From positions 1 to 33,025 of the forward strand of contig JAGUYX010000142.1 in assembly GCA_020061145.1 (NCBI GenBank): 33,025 nucleotides of DNA, read 5' to 3'. Positions 9,641 through 19,321 of this stretch are shown here, in pieces; the first letter of the stretch is position 1; the number at the start of each line of letters is the position of its first letter. The stretch is from Anaerolineales bacterium (lineage in GTDB: Bacteria > Chloroflexota > Anaerolineae > Anaerolineales > DRKV01). The notes under the pieces were generated by a model that saw nothing but the letters and a program-made list of their open reading frames with translations, made no database searches and had not been told where the DNA came from. The translations under genes and the position numbers were made by a program.

Positions 9641-11170
9641 TCAGTATGCCCCACGCCGGCTGAGCACAGCCGGTATGGTCTGGTAAAGCAGCTGCAAATC
9701 GAGCCAGATGCTCCAGTTGCGCACGTAATACATATCCAGGCGCACGCGCTCCGCATAACCAACATCCGAGCGACCGCTGACCTGCCACAAGCCAGTGATT
9801 CCGGGTTTTACGGTCAGCAAGTTCATGCCAAACTGGGCGTAGAGTTCCATTTCCGGCGGTGAAATCATGCGCGGCCCGACCAGGGACATCTCTCTACGCA
9901 AGACATTAATTAACTGGGGGAGCTCATCCAGGCTGGTGCGCCGCAGAATTCGCCCGATACGGGTAACCCGCGGGTCATCTTTCAATTTCTGGTACTTCTC
10001 CAGCTCTTCTTTCAGGTCCGGATGCTGCTCCAATATTTCATCGCCATTGGTATACATGGTGCGGAATTTATAGGCATCGAACTGCGAACCATTCACTCCC
10101 ATCACCCGCCGGCGGTGGATAACCGGGCCGGGGGAATCGAGCTTGATCGCCAGGGCAATCAATAAAAATAATGGCCCGGCAATCAGCATTCCCGGAAGCG
10201 TCAGGCCGTAATCCAGAAGCAGTTTCAGCGCGCTATCCATCCCCGTCAGGCGGACTTTATTGATCCCGACCAGGGGAACGTAGGCAAACTCGCTCACCTG
10301 CAAACCGGTGGTCATAATTTCGTACAGGCCGGATGACATTCGCACGTTTACATGGTTGCTGACGCCATATTGTTGAAATATCGCCAGGATCTGGTCGCGG
10401 GTCAATGCGCTGCTGCTGAGGATGATTTCCTCGATATCATACAGGTCGACAATCTTGGAAATATCCTCCAGCGTGCCGAGCACGGGAACGTCCTTCAACA
10501 CCGGGGAGCCGTTGGTGCGATGGTCATCTACAAAACCCATCACACACAAGCCGGATGTCCGCCATTGCAATAACTGGCTCGCCAGGGATAACCCTTCATC
10601 ATTGGCGCCAACAATCAGCGCGGGGGAGAGAAAATAACCCTGATAACGCAGGTTATAGATCATCCGCCGTAACAAGAATCTGCCCAGGAAGATCAGCATC
10701 AGCACCAGGAACCAGGAGAGCAGCAACCAGGCACGCGCCAGAACAAACTCCGGGAATAAGAAGCTGGTCGCAATAACCATAAACATTCCCAGGGTGGTGG
10801 CGTTGAAAATCTTGGCATACTCGCGCGTCCCACCGATCAGGTTATGGCGGTTATACAGGCCAAACAAAGCAAAAACCAACACCCAAACAGGGATCAGTAC
10901 ACTGACCAAATTTTGATAGTAGTGCAAACTGGGAGCAACATCCAGCTGGAAGATGGGTATTCCAGTTTCAAAGCGAATTAAGTATGCCAGCCTGAATCCG
11001 ACCGCAGTCATAAATGTGTCGTTCAGGACCAGGGCAATTAATAACAATCGCCACTGCCAGGGTCGGGAGATATTTGCGGAAGCTGAGCGAATGGATTGTC
11101 TTAACGAGGGTTCGAAAAGGGCTTCCGTCGACGAGCCGGTGTTTCTCATAGCGATTTGATTTCTCCACAA
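9641..11170 (-). CDS. Polyprenyl-phosphate sugar-1-phosphate transferase (WcaJ/WbaP-type initiating transferase)
   Basis: N-terminal TM bundle, central NAD-like domain, C-terminal transferase signature (KLDSPGPVIHRRRVMGVNGSQFDAYKFRTM...RRTSLDELPQLINVLRREMSLVGPRMISPPE...KPGITGLWQVSGRSDVGYAERVRLDMYYVRNWSIWLDLQLLYQTIPAVLSRRGAY). The start may be ATG at 11149. Confidence 0.92.
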   Translation of the reverse strand: MWRNQIAMRNTGSSTEALFEPSLRQSIRSASANISRPWQWRLLLIALVLNDTFMTAVGFRLAYLIRFETGIPIFQLDVAPSLHYYQNLVSVLIPVWVLVFALFGLYNRHNLIGGTREYAKIFNATTLGMFMVIATSFLFPEFVLARAWLLLSWFLVLMLIFLGRFLLRRMIYNLRYQGYFLSPALIVGANDEGLSLASQLLQWRTSGLCVMGFVDDHRTNGSPVLKDVPVLGTLEDISKIVDLYDIEEIILSSSALTRDQILAIFQQYGVSNHVNVRMSSGLYEIMTTGLQVSEFAYVPLVGINKVRLTGMDSALKLLLDYGLTLPGMLIAGPLFLLIALAIKLDSPGPVIHRRRVMGVNGSQFDAYKFRTMYTNGDEILEQHPDLKEELEKYQKLKDDPRVTRIGRILRRTSLDELPQLINVLRREMSLVGPRMISPPEMELYAQFGMNLLTVKPGITGLWQVSGRSDVGYAERVRLDMYYVRNWSIWLDLQLLYQTIPAVLSRRGAY

Positions 11171-11256
11171 AACTTGTAATTTATTGCTTATTCGACAATG
11201 CCGATAAAATTTAAGGGGGATTGCTAAATAATTCTACAACCAAGCAAGGCACTCTC

Positions 11257-11276
11257 TCCTAACACTTCTTTTAGGA
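11257..11276. repeat. Inverted repeat (hairpin C) upstream of the sugar transferase gene
   Basis: TCCTAA (11257-11262) / TTAGGA (11271-11276), 8-nt loop. Confidence 0.55.
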
Positions 11277-11298
11277 AAACATAATGATTACTTAATCT

Positions 11299-11339
11299 GG
11301 TTAACGAAATCGAAGGGAAAAACTTTCGATTTGTTAACC
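11299..11339. repeat. Long inverted repeat (hairpin B) upstream of the sugar transferase gene
   Basis: GGTTAACGAAATCGAA (11299-11314) / TTCGATTTGTTAACC (11325-11339): 15 bp with one bulged G, 10-nt loop. Confidence 0.8.
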
Positions 11340-11356
11340 TAGACTATAGGGCCTAT

Positions 11357-11377
11357 CAGGATTGATAGGAAATCCTG
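11357..11377. repeat. Inverted repeat (hairpin A) after the GT2 gene stop
   Basis: CAGGATT (11357-11363) / AATCCTG (11371-11377), 7-nt loop; about 16 nt after the stop at 11393. Confidence 0.6.
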
Positions 11378-11392
11378 GCTCGGCTGTGATGG

Positions 11393-12433
11393 TTATTCGG
11401 GGCGGGAGTCCAGAATGCTTCGTACAGCGTACGGGGTCTTATTTTGGGCTTCGTAATATGTTCGCATGACCATTTCCCCCAACAGGCCCATCATCAAAAA
11501 TTGCATGGCGACCAGAATAAGCAGAATCGCCAGTAACAGCAGCGGTCGATTGCCGATCTGGTAAGCGTGAAACGCTTCCCACCCCCCCAACAGGCCTTGA
11601 TAGATTTTCGCCCCCGCCAGTCCACCCGCGGTCAACAGCCCCAAACTGCCGCTGAAGAATGCCATGGAGCCGAATAAGCGCATGGGGCTGGAAAAGTAGG
11701 TCAACAGGTAAACCACGGTGATCATATCCAGCAGGACCCGCGGCGTGCGCGTGATGGCGCCGTATTTTGACATCCCAAAACGCCGGGCGCGATCGTTGAC
11801 CGGAACTTCACCCACACGCGCTCCAACCGCGCTGGCAATTTCTGGCATGAAGCGATGCAGTTGACCGTACAGGCGCATATTTTTTGCCAGTTCTTGGTCG
11901 AACACCTTCAGTGAACAACCCCGATCGTGAATCACAATCCCGGTGCTGCGGCTGATCAGACGGTTGGCGGTGACGGAGAGGAGTTTGCGCAACCCGGTCT
12001 CTTTGCGATTGACCCGCCAGCCATTTATCATGTCATACTCCCCGTTGGACATTACTTCTAATAATTTGGGAATGTCTGCAGGATCGTTTTGCCCATCCGC
12101 GTCCAGGGTTACGATCCACTTTCCGCGGGCAAATTCAAAGCCTGCCGAAAATGCCGCGGTTTGACCAAAATTTCTCCTGAATTGGATGACTTTTACCCTT
12201 CGATCGCTGGCGTGTAATAACGTAAGCGCGGCAAAACTCTCGTCGGAGCTGCCATCATCCACAAAAATAATTTCGTAATCCAGGTTGAGTTCTTCCAGTA
12301 CACCGGTGATTTCGGCGTGGAGGGGTGCCAGATTATTGGCTTCGTTAAACACCGGTATGACCAGCGATAGATCGAGTTCGTGAATTGCGGACTCCTGGAC
12401 CCGATTAGTGGAGGGAAGTGGACGCACGCTCAT
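11393..12433 (-). CDS. GT2 family glycosyltransferase (DPM1/ArnC-like) with C-terminal TM helices
   Basis: DLSLVIPVFNEANNLAPLHAEI...IIFVDDGSSDESF...VTLDADGQNDPADIPKLLEVM; C-terminal TM pair. Confidence 0.9.
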   Translation of the reverse strand: MSVRPLPSTNRVQESAIHELDLSLVIPVFNEANNLAPLHAEITGVLEELNLDYEIIFVDDGSSDESFAALTLLHASDRRVKVIQFRRNFGQTAAFSAGFEFARGKWIVTLDADGQNDPADIPKLLEVMSNGEYDMINGWRVNRKETGLRKLLSVTANRLISRSTGIVIHDRGCSLKVFDQELAKNMRLYGQLHRFMPEIASAVGARVGEVPVNDRARRFGMSKYGAITRTPRVLLDMITVVYLLTYFSSPMRLFGSMAFFSGSLGLLTAGGLAGAKIYQGLLGGWEAFHAYQIGNRPLLLLAILLILVAMQFLMMGLLGEMVMRTYYEAQNKTPYAVRSILDSRPE

Positions 12434-13411
12434 TCAGCTACCTTCATCGATTCTGGCGACCGGCGCTTCGCCGGAGATTCTGGCGGAACGGGCATTTTGA
12501 AGTATATACCACCCGCCGCCAATCAACCCGGGCAAAACCGTGGTGAGCAAATAATATAACAGCGACATCACTGTGGCGGCAGCCGCAGTCACACCGACGG
12601 ATTGAAAAAGCAGGATGAAGGTTTGCTCGCGCACGCCCAGACCGCCAATGGACACTGGCAGGGTGAGGGAAAAGGAAATCAGGGGTGTGAATAAGAACAG
12701 CGAGCCAACCGGCAGGTTCAGGTTCAGGCTGGCGCCCAATAATCCGATCATCCAGATCAATATCAGGTCGAAGACCAATGAGATCAGGCAGGCCTTGCCG
12801 AGCGCAGTCCATCCCAGGCGGGATACCGACCGGTAAAAACGCTCCAGGGAGGCCTGCCCGGGCAGACGAATTTTATTTCCCAGCCAGGGCAAGAAGGGCG
12901 TGGCCATCAGCACCCAGCCGCCCACGACACCCAGCAGGGTAATCAACAAAATCCAGGGTACCCATCCGAGGGGGAGTAGCTTGAGGCTGAATGGAAGCGC
13001 CAATAAAGCCAGCACGAACAACACCCACAAACCGGTGGCGCGCTCTACCAGCGTGGTGCCGATCGATTCGGGTACCTGCCCGGTCGCCTGTGCCAGTTTA
13101 CCCATCTTAACCGCATCCCCTCCGAAACCGGTCGGTAAAAACATGTTAAAGAAAGAACCGACAAAATAATAATGGCTGAGTTCCCATAACGAAATGCGTA
13201 TATTCAGCGAATTTAGCAATACCTGCCAGCGGAAAGCTCGCAGGAAAACCCCGCCGATCATCAAAAGAAACCCCAGAACCAGCGGCGCCAGGCGAAGCGA
13301 CCGGAAAAGCGTCCACAATTGGGCGAGATCCACCTGAACCAGGAGGATATACCCGATCAAACCCAGGCTGACGATAATTTTTACCAGATTGATCAGTATA
13401 CGCTTCATCAA
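12434..13411 (-). CDS. Lysylphosphatidylglycerol synthase TM-region / flippase-like (UPF0104) membrane protein
   Basis: Polytopic; HYYFVGSFFNMFLPTGFGGDAVKMGKLAQ and SLTLPVSIGGLGVREQTFILLF are family-typical segments. Stop is immediately adjacent to the next gene's ATG (TGAATG on minus). Confidence 0.85.
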   Translation of the reverse strand: MMKRILINLVKIIVSLGLIGYILLVQVDLAQLWTLFRSLRLAPLVLGFLLMIGGVFLRAFRWQVLLNSLNIRISLWELSHYYFVGSFFNMFLPTGFGGDAVKMGKLAQATGQVPESIGTTLVERATGLWVLFVLALLALPFSLKLLPLGWVPWILLITLLGVVGGWVLMATPFLPWLGNKIRLPGQASLERFYRSVSRLGWTALGKACLISLVFDLILIWMIGLLGASLNLNLPVGSLFLFTPLISFSLTLPVSIGGLGVREQTFILLFQSVGVTAAAATVMSLLYYLLTTVLPGLIGGGWYILQNARSARISGEAPVARIDEGS

Positions 13412-13544
13412 TAGATCCAGCGCTCCCCCTAGATAATTCCCGGAGAGCAGGCTGGTGCTGATTATACTCTAGCGCTGGCAGGCCAGAGCTGGGTGCTGCT
13501 GTGGTAAACTCGAATGGATCACTGAAATTTTTCACAGGTGGCTG

Positions 13545-14216
13545 TTGATGACTTTTCGCCTCATTCAATGGTTTTTACGCTTGATTACCCGGGTGGTTGC
13601 CAATGTTGAGTTGCGTAACCTGGACCGTATTCCCGCACAGGGAGGGTGTATTATCGCTTCCAACCATCTTGGCCGGCTGGAGGTGATCCTGGTCTATTCC
13701 ATGCTGCCCAGAAATGACCTGATCATGATCGCGGCGGAAAAATACGCAAAATACGGTTTTTTTCGCTGGCTGGCCCGCCAGGTGGATGCGGTCTTCGTTG
13801 ATCGTTTTAACGCAGATTTGCGTACGGTACGCGAAGTGTTAAAGCGGCTAAAACAGGGCATGGTGTTTGTGGTTGCTCCTGAAGGGACGCGCAGTAAAAC
13901 AGAAGCGCTGCAACCCGGGCGTCCCGGCGCTGCTTATATCGCCGCCAAAGCCGGGGTTCCGGTGGTTCCGGTAGGGGTGATTGGCACCGAAGATCGCGTG
14001 GTGAAAAATAACCTGAAACGCTTACGCCGCAGTAAAGTTGTGGTGCAGGTCGGAGAGCCATTTTCTTTGCCGCCTTTACCCTCAGAGAATCGGGATGGGG
14101 CGCTGGCGACGTATACCGATGAAATCATGTGCCGGATTGCAGCCCTGATTCCGGAAAAATATCGAGGGGTGTATGCCAGCCATCCCCGCTTACAACAAAT
14201 CTTGAGTGGGGTTTGA
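13545..14216 (+). CDS. 1-acyl-sn-glycerol-3-phosphate acyltransferase-like (PlsC family)
   Basis: NHLGRLEVIL (NHx4D-like, with E for D) and FVVAPEGTRSKTEALQPGRPGAAYIAAKAGVPVVPVGVIG. ATG at 13548 is an alternative start. Confidence 0.85.
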   Translation: MMTFRLIQWFLRLITRVVANVELRNLDRIPAQGGCIIASNHLGRLEVILVYSMLPRNDLIMIAAEKYAKYGFFRWLARQVDAVFVDRFNADLRTVREVLKRLKQGMVFVVAPEGTRSKTEALQPGRPGAAYIAAKAGVPVVPVGVIGTEDRVVKNNLKRLRRSKVVVQVGEPFSLPPLPSENRDGALATYTDEIMCRIAALIPEKYRGVYASHPRLQQILSGV

Positions 14217-14223
14217 GGCAGCT

Positions 14224-15663
14224 TCAGGCGGAAGGCGTTGACGCCAGTTGCTTGGGCTTCGCTGAGAATTTCGCCTGCCCGGTATTGGAAATCAGCAAGC
14301 GCCGGCTGGCAATTAACAGACTGAAAACCAGCCACATAATTGCCATGGTGGTCGCATCCAGGTCGAGGGCGTCGGTGAAGCCATTGACCAGCGCCGCGAT
14401 GAAAATCCATCTCCCATAGCGTAAAAATTGTTTCAGCGCCCGGCTGTATGGATCAGTTTTATCGACCTCCATATTCCGGAGGGGGGTGGAGCTGCGCCAG
14501 ACAGAAATTAACGTCCCGGCAAAGAAGATCAGCCCAAATAACCCGTGCCGGTATGCAATTCCCAGATAATAACTATGCGAGCCGGCAGGATAGGGGAAAT
14601 CAGGAATATCGCGCTCGGTGCCCCAGCCAAACCAGGGGCGCGACCAGAGTTGTTCGAGCGTCACCTGGTAGACATGAAACCGTCCGGTGAAGCTGCCTGA
14701 GCCGCGTGCGAAGATGAATTCTTCGTACAGTTCATTCGCCGTTGAAAAAGTCTGCTCCGGGGTAAATAACAGGAACACGATCAAGGCGCACAGCACGAAA
14801 ACGACCGCCAGGCGGGTGAGCTGGCGCCAACGGGCGTAGAAAAAGGCATAATAAGCTGCTCCAGCCAGCAGACCAACCATCGCGATCCTGCCGGTAGTGA
14901 AGATCAGATTGATCCCGAGCAGGGCGATAAATATCGAAAAGACGATTTTGCGTAAATATCCGCGGTTCTGATGCAGGGCATAGATTGCCACCGGAATGGT
15001 CAGCGCCAGGGCGGAAGCATACAGAGTGGCAAACATAAACAGGCTGCGGACGCGAAAATAACGCCCGATCCAGGCAAACCAGGCGTATTGCCCGAAGGTG
15101 CGGAAGGCGATATTGCCCCCAAAAGTGGTTTCTTTGATCCAGCCGGGCAGGAGTAAGCCCATCAGCGAAGTAATTTGTGGTTGCCAGATACCGAGGATAG
15201 CCAGGATCCCGGAAATACCGGCCAGCAACATCATAAGCAGCAGGCAATTCAGCAGAAATTTAATCTGGCGATATTCCGTCACCTGGTTGGTGACGACCAG
15301 CAGGATCAGGAAAGCAGATAGATAGGTGCTCAGGTTGCGCAGGAAGGTGATATACCGAAAGGTTTCTTCGACACTCACCACCGAAATCAGGTGGACCACG
15401 ATAAATCCCAATAACCATATGGCTGCCGGCACCAGCTTGACTTTGAAATGTTGCAACTGGATCATTTTCAAAGTCGGGAAAGCCAATACGAGCGGCAAAC
15501 CGAATTGTTCGATGCCCAGGAGCCACCAGAGGGGGAGCAATACAAAAATGTACCCCAGGTCGGTTACCGGCGTGGTGCTGAGGAAAGGCAGCCTGAGCGG
15601 CCGTAGCTGCACGAAAGGGGCAGGGCGTGTGGATTGCAGGGGGTACAAAGGCTCGTTATTCAT
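14224..15663 (-). CDS. O-antigen ligase/polymerase-like membrane protein
   Basis: ~10 TM segments; Wzy_C-like region RFHVYQVTLEQLWSRPWFGWGTERDIPDFPYPAGSHSYYLGIAYRHGLFGLIFF. Confidence 0.82.
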   Translation of the reverse strand: MNNEPLYPLQSTRPAPFVQLRPLRLPFLSTTPVTDLGYIFVLLPLWWLLGIEQFGLPLVLAFPTLKMIQLQHFKVKLVPAAIWLLGFIVVHLISVVSVEETFRYITFLRNLSTYLSAFLILLVVTNQVTEYRQIKFLLNCLLLMMLLAGISGILAILGIWQPQITSLMGLLLPGWIKETTFGGNIAFRTFGQYAWFAWIGRYFRVRSLFMFATLYASALALTIPVAIYALHQNRGYLRKIVFSIFIALLGINLIFTTGRIAMVGLLAGAAYYAFFYARWRQLTRLAVVFVLCALIVFLLFTPEQTFSTANELYEEFIFARGSGSFTGRFHVYQVTLEQLWSRPWFGWGTERDIPDFPYPAGSHSYYLGIAYRHGLFGLIFFAGTLISVWRSSTPLRNMEVDKTDPYSRALKQFLRYGRWIFIAALVNGFTDALDLDATTMAIMWLVFSLLIASRRLLISNTGQAKFSAKPKQLASTPSA

Positions 15664-15845
15664 TGGATCTGTTCCTGATCATGGGATTATACCGGTAGAA
15701 AAATATCCTTGCAGGAAATTCGCCTGTTATCTGAAACCCCAATTACATACTTACCTCTCACACTACATGCCATCGGATTTAGCTTAATCTTGGACTATAA
15801 TGTTTTCGGTTCGAAAGCAATGCAAGCTCGAAAACAAGGTGTGGG

Positions 15846-16847
15846 ATGAATTCTGCTTCCCAGGTGATTCTGGAAACGATCGACAGCCAGGCGCTGCGTG
15901 ATAATCCGTTAGGGGATCCTTCCCGGAGGGTTGTCCCCGTATATCTGCCGCCCGGTTATTCAGGCTCGAATCAGGCTTATCCCTGCGTATATTTCTTATC
16001 CGGTTTCAGCTCACGGGGATTGGGCCTGTTAAACGATTCCCTGTGGGATGAAAACCTGCCGCAACGCCTGGACCGGCTGATTCAAAGCAACCGGATTCGA
16101 CCTTTGATCGCCGTAATGCCCGATTGCAGCACCAGATACGGCGGCTCGCAGTATTTGAATTCCAGCGCCACCGGAAGATATGCCGATCACCTGCTGGAGG
16201 TAGTCGAGTTTATCGATCACAGATACCGCACCCGGGCAGACCGCGATTATCGTGCCATTACCGGTATTTCTTCGGGCGGGTATGGAGCCATGATCATGGG
16301 GATGCGCCGACCGGATGTCTTCGGCCTGGTGGCCGATCATTCCGGCGATAAGTACTTCGAGTTATGCTATAAACCAGATTTCCCCGGTTTTCTGCGTTAT
16401 TATGAGCGTGTGGGCATGGAAGGATTGCGCCAATTAATGGAAAATCCAGCCGGAATTCGCCCGCGCCGGGGGGATTTTTTCCCGGCAATCAATACCCTGG
16501 CGATGTCATCGTGTTATTCACCCAATCCGGGCAATCCACTGGGTTTTGATCTGCCGGTTAACCCCGAAACCGGGGAACTGGACCGGGCTGTGTGGGCGCG
16601 TTGGGAGGCGCACGATCCGGTTTACCTGGTCAATCAGTATGCCGAGGCGTTAAGTTCATTACGCCTGCTGTATATCGAATGTGGCAAGTTGGATGAGTAT
16701 AACTTGCAGTATGGGGCGCGCATTTTTGCTCAGAAACTGGCTCAACAGGGCATCCCCTTCATCCAGACTGAATTCGAAGATGGCCATCGAAGCCTGGGAT
16801 ATCGCTACGATGAATCCCTGATTTTGATATCCGATTCGATGCCTTAG
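15846..16847 (+). CDS. Esterase, alpha/beta-hydrolase (esterase D-like family)
   Basis: VPVYLPPGYSGSNQAYPCVYFLSGFSSRG; nucleophile elbow ITGISSGGYGAMIM; late His in DGHRSLGYRYDES. Confidence 0.8.
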   Translation: MNSASQVILETIDSQALRDNPLGDPSRRVVPVYLPPGYSGSNQAYPCVYFLSGFSSRGLGLLNDSLWDENLPQRLDRLIQSNRIRPLIAVMPDCSTRYGGSQYLNSSATGRYADHLLEVVEFIDHRYRTRADRDYRAITGISSGGYGAMIMGMRRPDVFGLVADHSGDKYFELCYKPDFPGFLRYYERVGMEGLRQLMENPAGIRPRRGDFFPAINTLAMSSCYSPNPGNPLGFDLPVNPETGELDRAVWARWEAHDPVYLVNQYAEALSSLRLLYIECGKLDEYNLQYGARIFAQKLAQQGIPFIQTEFEDGHRSLGYRYDESLILISDSMP

Positions 16848-16888
16848 TTATTTATCCATATTACCATCATCTATCTAAGGAGAAGAAA

Positions 16889-18265
16889 ATGAACGACTCC
16901 AGGAATCAGGCTCTCCGGTATGCAAACCAACACCAGGCGCGTTTCCTGCAAGAATTACAGGAATTTTGCGCCATTCCATCGATTTCTACCGATCCTGCGC
17001 ACAAAGCCGACATGCAGAAAGCGGCGGAATGGGTCGCCGAAAAACTGCGCCGGGCCGGGGTGAACAACGTCCAGATATTCCCTACACCCGGACATCCGGT
17101 CGTATATGGGGATGTGCTCAATGCCGGCTCCCAGGCGCCGACCGTGCTGGTTTACGGGCATTACGACGTCCAGCCGGCTGAACCGCTGGATAAATGGTCT
17201 ACCGATCCTTTTCGACCGGAAATAAAAGGTGACCAGTTGTTTGCCCGGGGAGCTACCGATATGAAAGCTCAGGATCTGGCGGCGATCAATGCCGTGGAAG
17301 CGATCCTCAGCACCGGTAACCTGCCTGTGAATGTTAAATTCCTGATCGAAGGCGAAGAAGAGATCGGTTCTCCGCATCTGGATCCTTTCATCCGCCAGCA
17401 CAAAGACCTGCTGGCTTGCGATATTTTCCTCAATCCAGATACCGGCATGCTGGCTCAGGATGTGCCCACCATCACTTATGCGCTGCGGGGATTGGCATAT
17501 TTTGAGTTGCACATTCAAGGACCGAAATCCGATTTACATTCCGGCGTTTTTGGCGGGGTGGTGCACAATCCCGCCCAGGTGCTGTGCGAGCTGATAGCCG
17601 GAATGCACGATCGGGATGGCCGGGTGACCCTGCCCGGTTTTTATGATTCTGTGATCGAGATGGATGAAGCTGAACGCCAGGAGCTGGCTCGTCTGCCATT
17701 GAATGAAGCAGAATTCCAGAGATTGAGCGGCGCGCCACAAATTTGGAGCGGCGAAAAGGGCTATACCGCCATCGAACGGTATGGAGGTCGGCCTACATTG
17801 GAAATCAATGGAATTTACTCTGGCTTCACAGGCGAAGGCGCCAAAACAGTCCTGCCTGCCCATGCCATGGCAAAAATTTCCATGCGCCTGGTGCCTGACC
17901 AGGATCCTGATGAAGTGCACCGGCAATTGCTGGCCTACCTGGAACAAAACGCGCCTCCCACGGTTCGCTGGGAAGTGAACGTGCTGACCGGCGGCAAGGC
18001 TTCGCTCAGCGACCGGTTTTCGCCCGGCGTCCAGGCGATGAGTAAAGCCCTGGAAACCGTCTGGGAAAAACGAACAATGTTCAAGCGTGAAGGGGGTTCG
18101 GTGCCTGTTGTCACCCAGATGCAGCAAATTCTGGGCGTCGATGCGGTCAATACGGGTTTTTCTCTCCCCGGCGATAACATGCACGGGCCGGATGAAAAAA
18201 CTCATTTGCCCACCTGGTATAAAGGCACCCAGGCGCTGATTCACTTTTTCTTCAACCTGTCTTGA
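16889..18265 (+). CDS. M20 family metallopeptidase (dipeptidase)
   Basis: VLVYGHYDVQPAEPLDKWSTDPF, FARGATDMKAQ, FLIEGEEEIGSPHL, YSGFTGEGAKTVLPAHAMAKISMRLVPDQ. Upstream SD-like AAGGAGAAG. Confidence 0.93.
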   Translation: MNDSRNQALRYANQHQARFLQELQEFCAIPSISTDPAHKADMQKAAEWVAEKLRRAGVNNVQIFPTPGHPVVYGDVLNAGSQAPTVLVYGHYDVQPAEPLDKWSTDPFRPEIKGDQLFARGATDMKAQDLAAINAVEAILSTGNLPVNVKFLIEGEEEIGSPHLDPFIRQHKDLLACDIFLNPDTGMLAQDVPTITYALRGLAYFELHIQGPKSDLHSGVFGGVVHNPAQVLCELIAGMHDRDGRVTLPGFYDSVIEMDEAERQELARLPLNEAEFQRLSGAPQIWSGEKGYTAIERYGGRPTLEINGIYSGFTGEGAKTVLPAHAMAKISMRLVPDQDPDEVHRQLLAYLEQNAPPTVRWEVNVLTGGKASLSDRFSPGVQAMSKALETVWEKRTMFKREGGSVPVVTQMQQILGVDAVNTGFSLPGDNMHGPDEKTHLPTWYKGTQALIHFFFNLS

Positions 18266-18285
18266 TTTTGACTGAGATTTCCCCG

Positions 18286-18312
18286 GGCGGGGTTGGATAT
18301 TTCAACCCCGCC
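18286..18312 (+). terminator. Rho-independent terminator downstream of the M20 peptidase gene
   Basis: Perfect 10-bp stem GGCGGGGTTG (18286-18295) / CAACCCCGCC (18303-18312), 7-nt loop, followed by T-rich ACTCTTATTTTGTTCTTA. Confidence 0.85.
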
Positions 18313-18383
18313 ACTCTTATTTTGTTCTTATTCCCAATTTGCGCTGATAACGGTAAAATACAGCCTGTCTGGAGATAATCTCG

Positions 18384-19271
18384 GTGAAAGAAACAAAATT
18401 ACCCGTTTATGGTGGTCAGGCTTTGATCGAAGGAGTGATGATGCGCGGCAGCCGCAGCGTCGCCATGGCCATGCGCGCCCCTGATCAATCCATCGTGATC
18501 CATACCGAACCGTTAGGTGCGATCTATCGCAGCTGGATTACGCGCCTGCCGTTTTTACGCGGCCTGATTGCTCTTTGGGATGCCCTGGGTCTGGGAATGC
18601 GCGCCCTGACCCTTTCCGCCAATTTGCAGACCGGCGAGGATGAAAAACTGGAAGGTCCTGCGCTAACCCTGGCATTAATTGTCTCGTTAGTGTTTGGGAT
18701 CGGCTTGTTTTTCCTGATTCCTGCTGGGGCAGGTTATGCGGCGCGGGAATGGCTTCTGTTGGGGCATGGTTGGAGCAGCCTGTTGGAAGGTGTGGTGCGC
18801 CTGGCTTTGTTAATTGGATATGTATGGGCTATCGGCCTGATGCCGGATATTCGCCGGGTTTACATGTATCACGGCGCTGAACATAAAACCATCAACGCTT
18901 TTGAGGCCGGTGTGGAGTTAACCCCCCAGAATGTCGCCGGGTTTTCACTGCAACACCCGCGCTGCGGGACTGCCTTCCTATTGACTCTGGTGCTGATTTC
19001 AATTTTCCTGTTTACGGTGATCGGCCCGCTACCCATCGCCCTGCACCTGGTCAGCCGGATATTATTGATTCCGGTGCTCGCCGGGATTGCCTATGAATAT
19101 ATTCGTTGGACTGCGGCGCACATCGATTCTCCCCTGGTTCGCCTGCTGGTGCGCCCGAACCTGGCTTTGCAAAACCTCACGACACGCGAACCTACCCTGG
19201 AAATGCTGGAAGTATCCATCGCTGCTTTTCATGCGATGAGCACAGCCGAGAACCAGGTCCCCGTTCTGTAA
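18384..19271 (+). CDS. DUF1385 (YqhQ-like) membrane protein
   Basis: VYGGQALIEGVMMRG, MYHGAEHKTINAFE, HPRCGTAFLLTLVLISIF signatures; GTG start. Confidence 0.92.
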   Translation: MKETKLPVYGGQALIEGVMMRGSRSVAMAMRAPDQSIVIHTEPLGAIYRSWITRLPFLRGLIALWDALGLGMRALTLSANLQTGEDEKLEGPALTLALIVSLVFGIGLFFLIPAGAGYAAREWLLLGHGWSSLLEGVVRLALLIGYVWAIGLMPDIRRVYMYHGAEHKTINAFEAGVELTPQNVAGFSLQHPRCGTAFLLTLVLISIFLFTVIGPLPIALHLVSRILLIPVLAGIAYEYIRWTAAHIDSPLVRLLVRPNLALQNLTTREPTLEMLEVSIAAFHAMSTAENQVPVL

Positions 19272-19281
19272 GCACCCAACT

Positions 19282-19321
19282 GCAAAACGCTAACGGCTGG
19301 TAAATACCGCCGGTGTTTTGC
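19282..19321 (+). terminator. Compound stem-loop between DUF1385 gene and phosphodiester glycosidase gene (possible terminator/attenuator)
   Basis: Outer arms GCAAAAC (19282-19288) / GTTTTGC (19315-19321); inner CGGC(t)GGT-AAAT-ACCGCCG (19294-19312); begins 11 nt after the stop codon. Confidence 0.5.

Noticed and set aside
13417-13478. 8-bp inverted repeat CCAGCGCT / AGCGCTGG flanking the LPG-synthase-like and plsC divergent promoters
   Set aside because: The core AGCGCT is itself palindromic, so an inverted pair is not strong evidence; spacer is 46 nt.
15802-15835. 7-bp inverted repeat GTTTTCG / CGAAAAC upstream of the esterase gene
   Set aside because: Short arms with a 20-nt spacer; could be chance. 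An operator is possible but unsupported.
17534-18244. 236-aa minus-strand ORF opposite the M20 peptidase
   Set aside because: Shadow ORF; the sense frame has all M20 motifs.
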